Shown: piece after piece, positions 63,663-64,000 of the stretch | How positions within the stretch are numbered: the first letter of the stretch is position 1 | Layout of the letters: each line of letters opens with the position of its first letter | Source: Lingula anatina | Lineage: Eukaryota; Brachiopoda; Lingulata; Lingulida; Lingulidae | NCBI RefSeq assembly: GCF_001039355.2 | Contig: NW_019776004.1 | Location: 64,001-128,000, forward strand | DNA length: 64,000 nt | Direction of reading: 5' to 3' | Translations under genes and position numbers: made by a program | The notes under the pieces: generated by a model | The model's input: the letters and a program-made list of their open reading frames with translations, nothing else | Databases searched by the model: none | What the model was told of the DNA's origin: nothing

Positions 63663-64000
63663 CTAAGTAAACCAAACAAAGATTGAAACGATTTTATATA
63701 AGATAGGATAAGATATGGCAATATGGGAAAAGATAAGGCTTATTCAGCCAACAAATGTATAAAATATCCAATATTTGGAATAAATTACTTACCTTATTTA
63801 TGATTGCCTTTCACATGTCTAAATGAAAATATTTACGTAACAAATTTAAGGAAGATGTCCAGCAGCACAGCAGCAATTAAATAAGATGAAATCAATAACA
63901 ACAATGTAACATACAAAACTCACTTAAACACAAGCACAGGCAAGCACATTTACAAGCACAGTTATAACCTGACTCATGTTGATGACATCCCTTGCACCGC
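63663..64000. other. Intron sequence of gene D at the window edge
   Basis: No TM or second juxtamembrane exon is recognised here, so those exons presumably lie beyond the window. Confidence 0.5.

Noticed and set aside
63796-63825. A 26-nt block with acceptor- and donor-like flanks upstream of the gene D juxtamembrane exon
   Set aside because: All three frames contain a stop, so it cannot be the missing TM or juxtamembrane exon.

Overview
The window is nuclear DNA from an invertebrate animal. It is AT-rich, its genes are split by many short GT-AG introns, and it carries microsatellites, a LINE, Tc1-like transposons and short inverted-repeat elements. The receptor types fit a marine lophotrochozoan or invertebrate deuterostome, but the sequence does not settle the phylum. 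Most of it is a cluster of related cell-surface receptors built from one-exon immunoglobulin (Ig) and fibronectin type III (FN3) domains.

Layout. 1-1268 (+): last four exons of an unidentified protein ending in a possible CaaX prenylation motif. 5272-11787 (-): gene F, a small Ig receptor with a mucin-like stalk; a dead Tc1-like transposon (6428-8091) sits in its last intron. 12020-21810 (+): gene A, with 7 Ig, 2 FN3, a transmembrane (TM) segment and no kinase, divergent from F across 232 bp. 22779-28395 (-): gene B, with 2 Ig, a TM segment and a short two-tyrosine tail; its last intron holds a LINE fragment split by a second Tc1-like copy. 32137-43319 (-): gene E, a complete receptor tyrosine kinase with 7 Ig, 2 FN3 and a TM segment. 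44982-45356: decayed kinase exons. 47505-56893 (-): gene C, with 9 Ig, 2 FN3, a TM segment and a short two-tyrosine tail without kinase. 60547-63662 (-): gene D, the juxtamembrane and kinase part of a second receptor kinase whose ectodomain lies beyond the right edge. The gene letters are labels used only here.

How they fit together. Every extracellular exon in A, B, C, E and F1-F5 starts and ends in phase 1, so domains can be added or lost without frame damage. After the TM, B, C, D and E each carry one exon with two tyrosines exactly 13 residues apart in the pattern Y-x-x-[P/L]-x9-Y-T-x-L. In D and E this exon reads into an FGFR/VEGFR-like kinase. In B and C it ends in a stop, leaving an ITAM-like tail, and kinase relics lie downstream of C. 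The cluster therefore mixes kinase receptors with kinase-less partners sharing a docking module, as in paired immune or self-recognition receptors. That role is inference. The exon models come from reading splice sites, phase and homology by eye; all five complete models (A, B, C, E, F) give an uninterrupted frame with a total length divisible by three.
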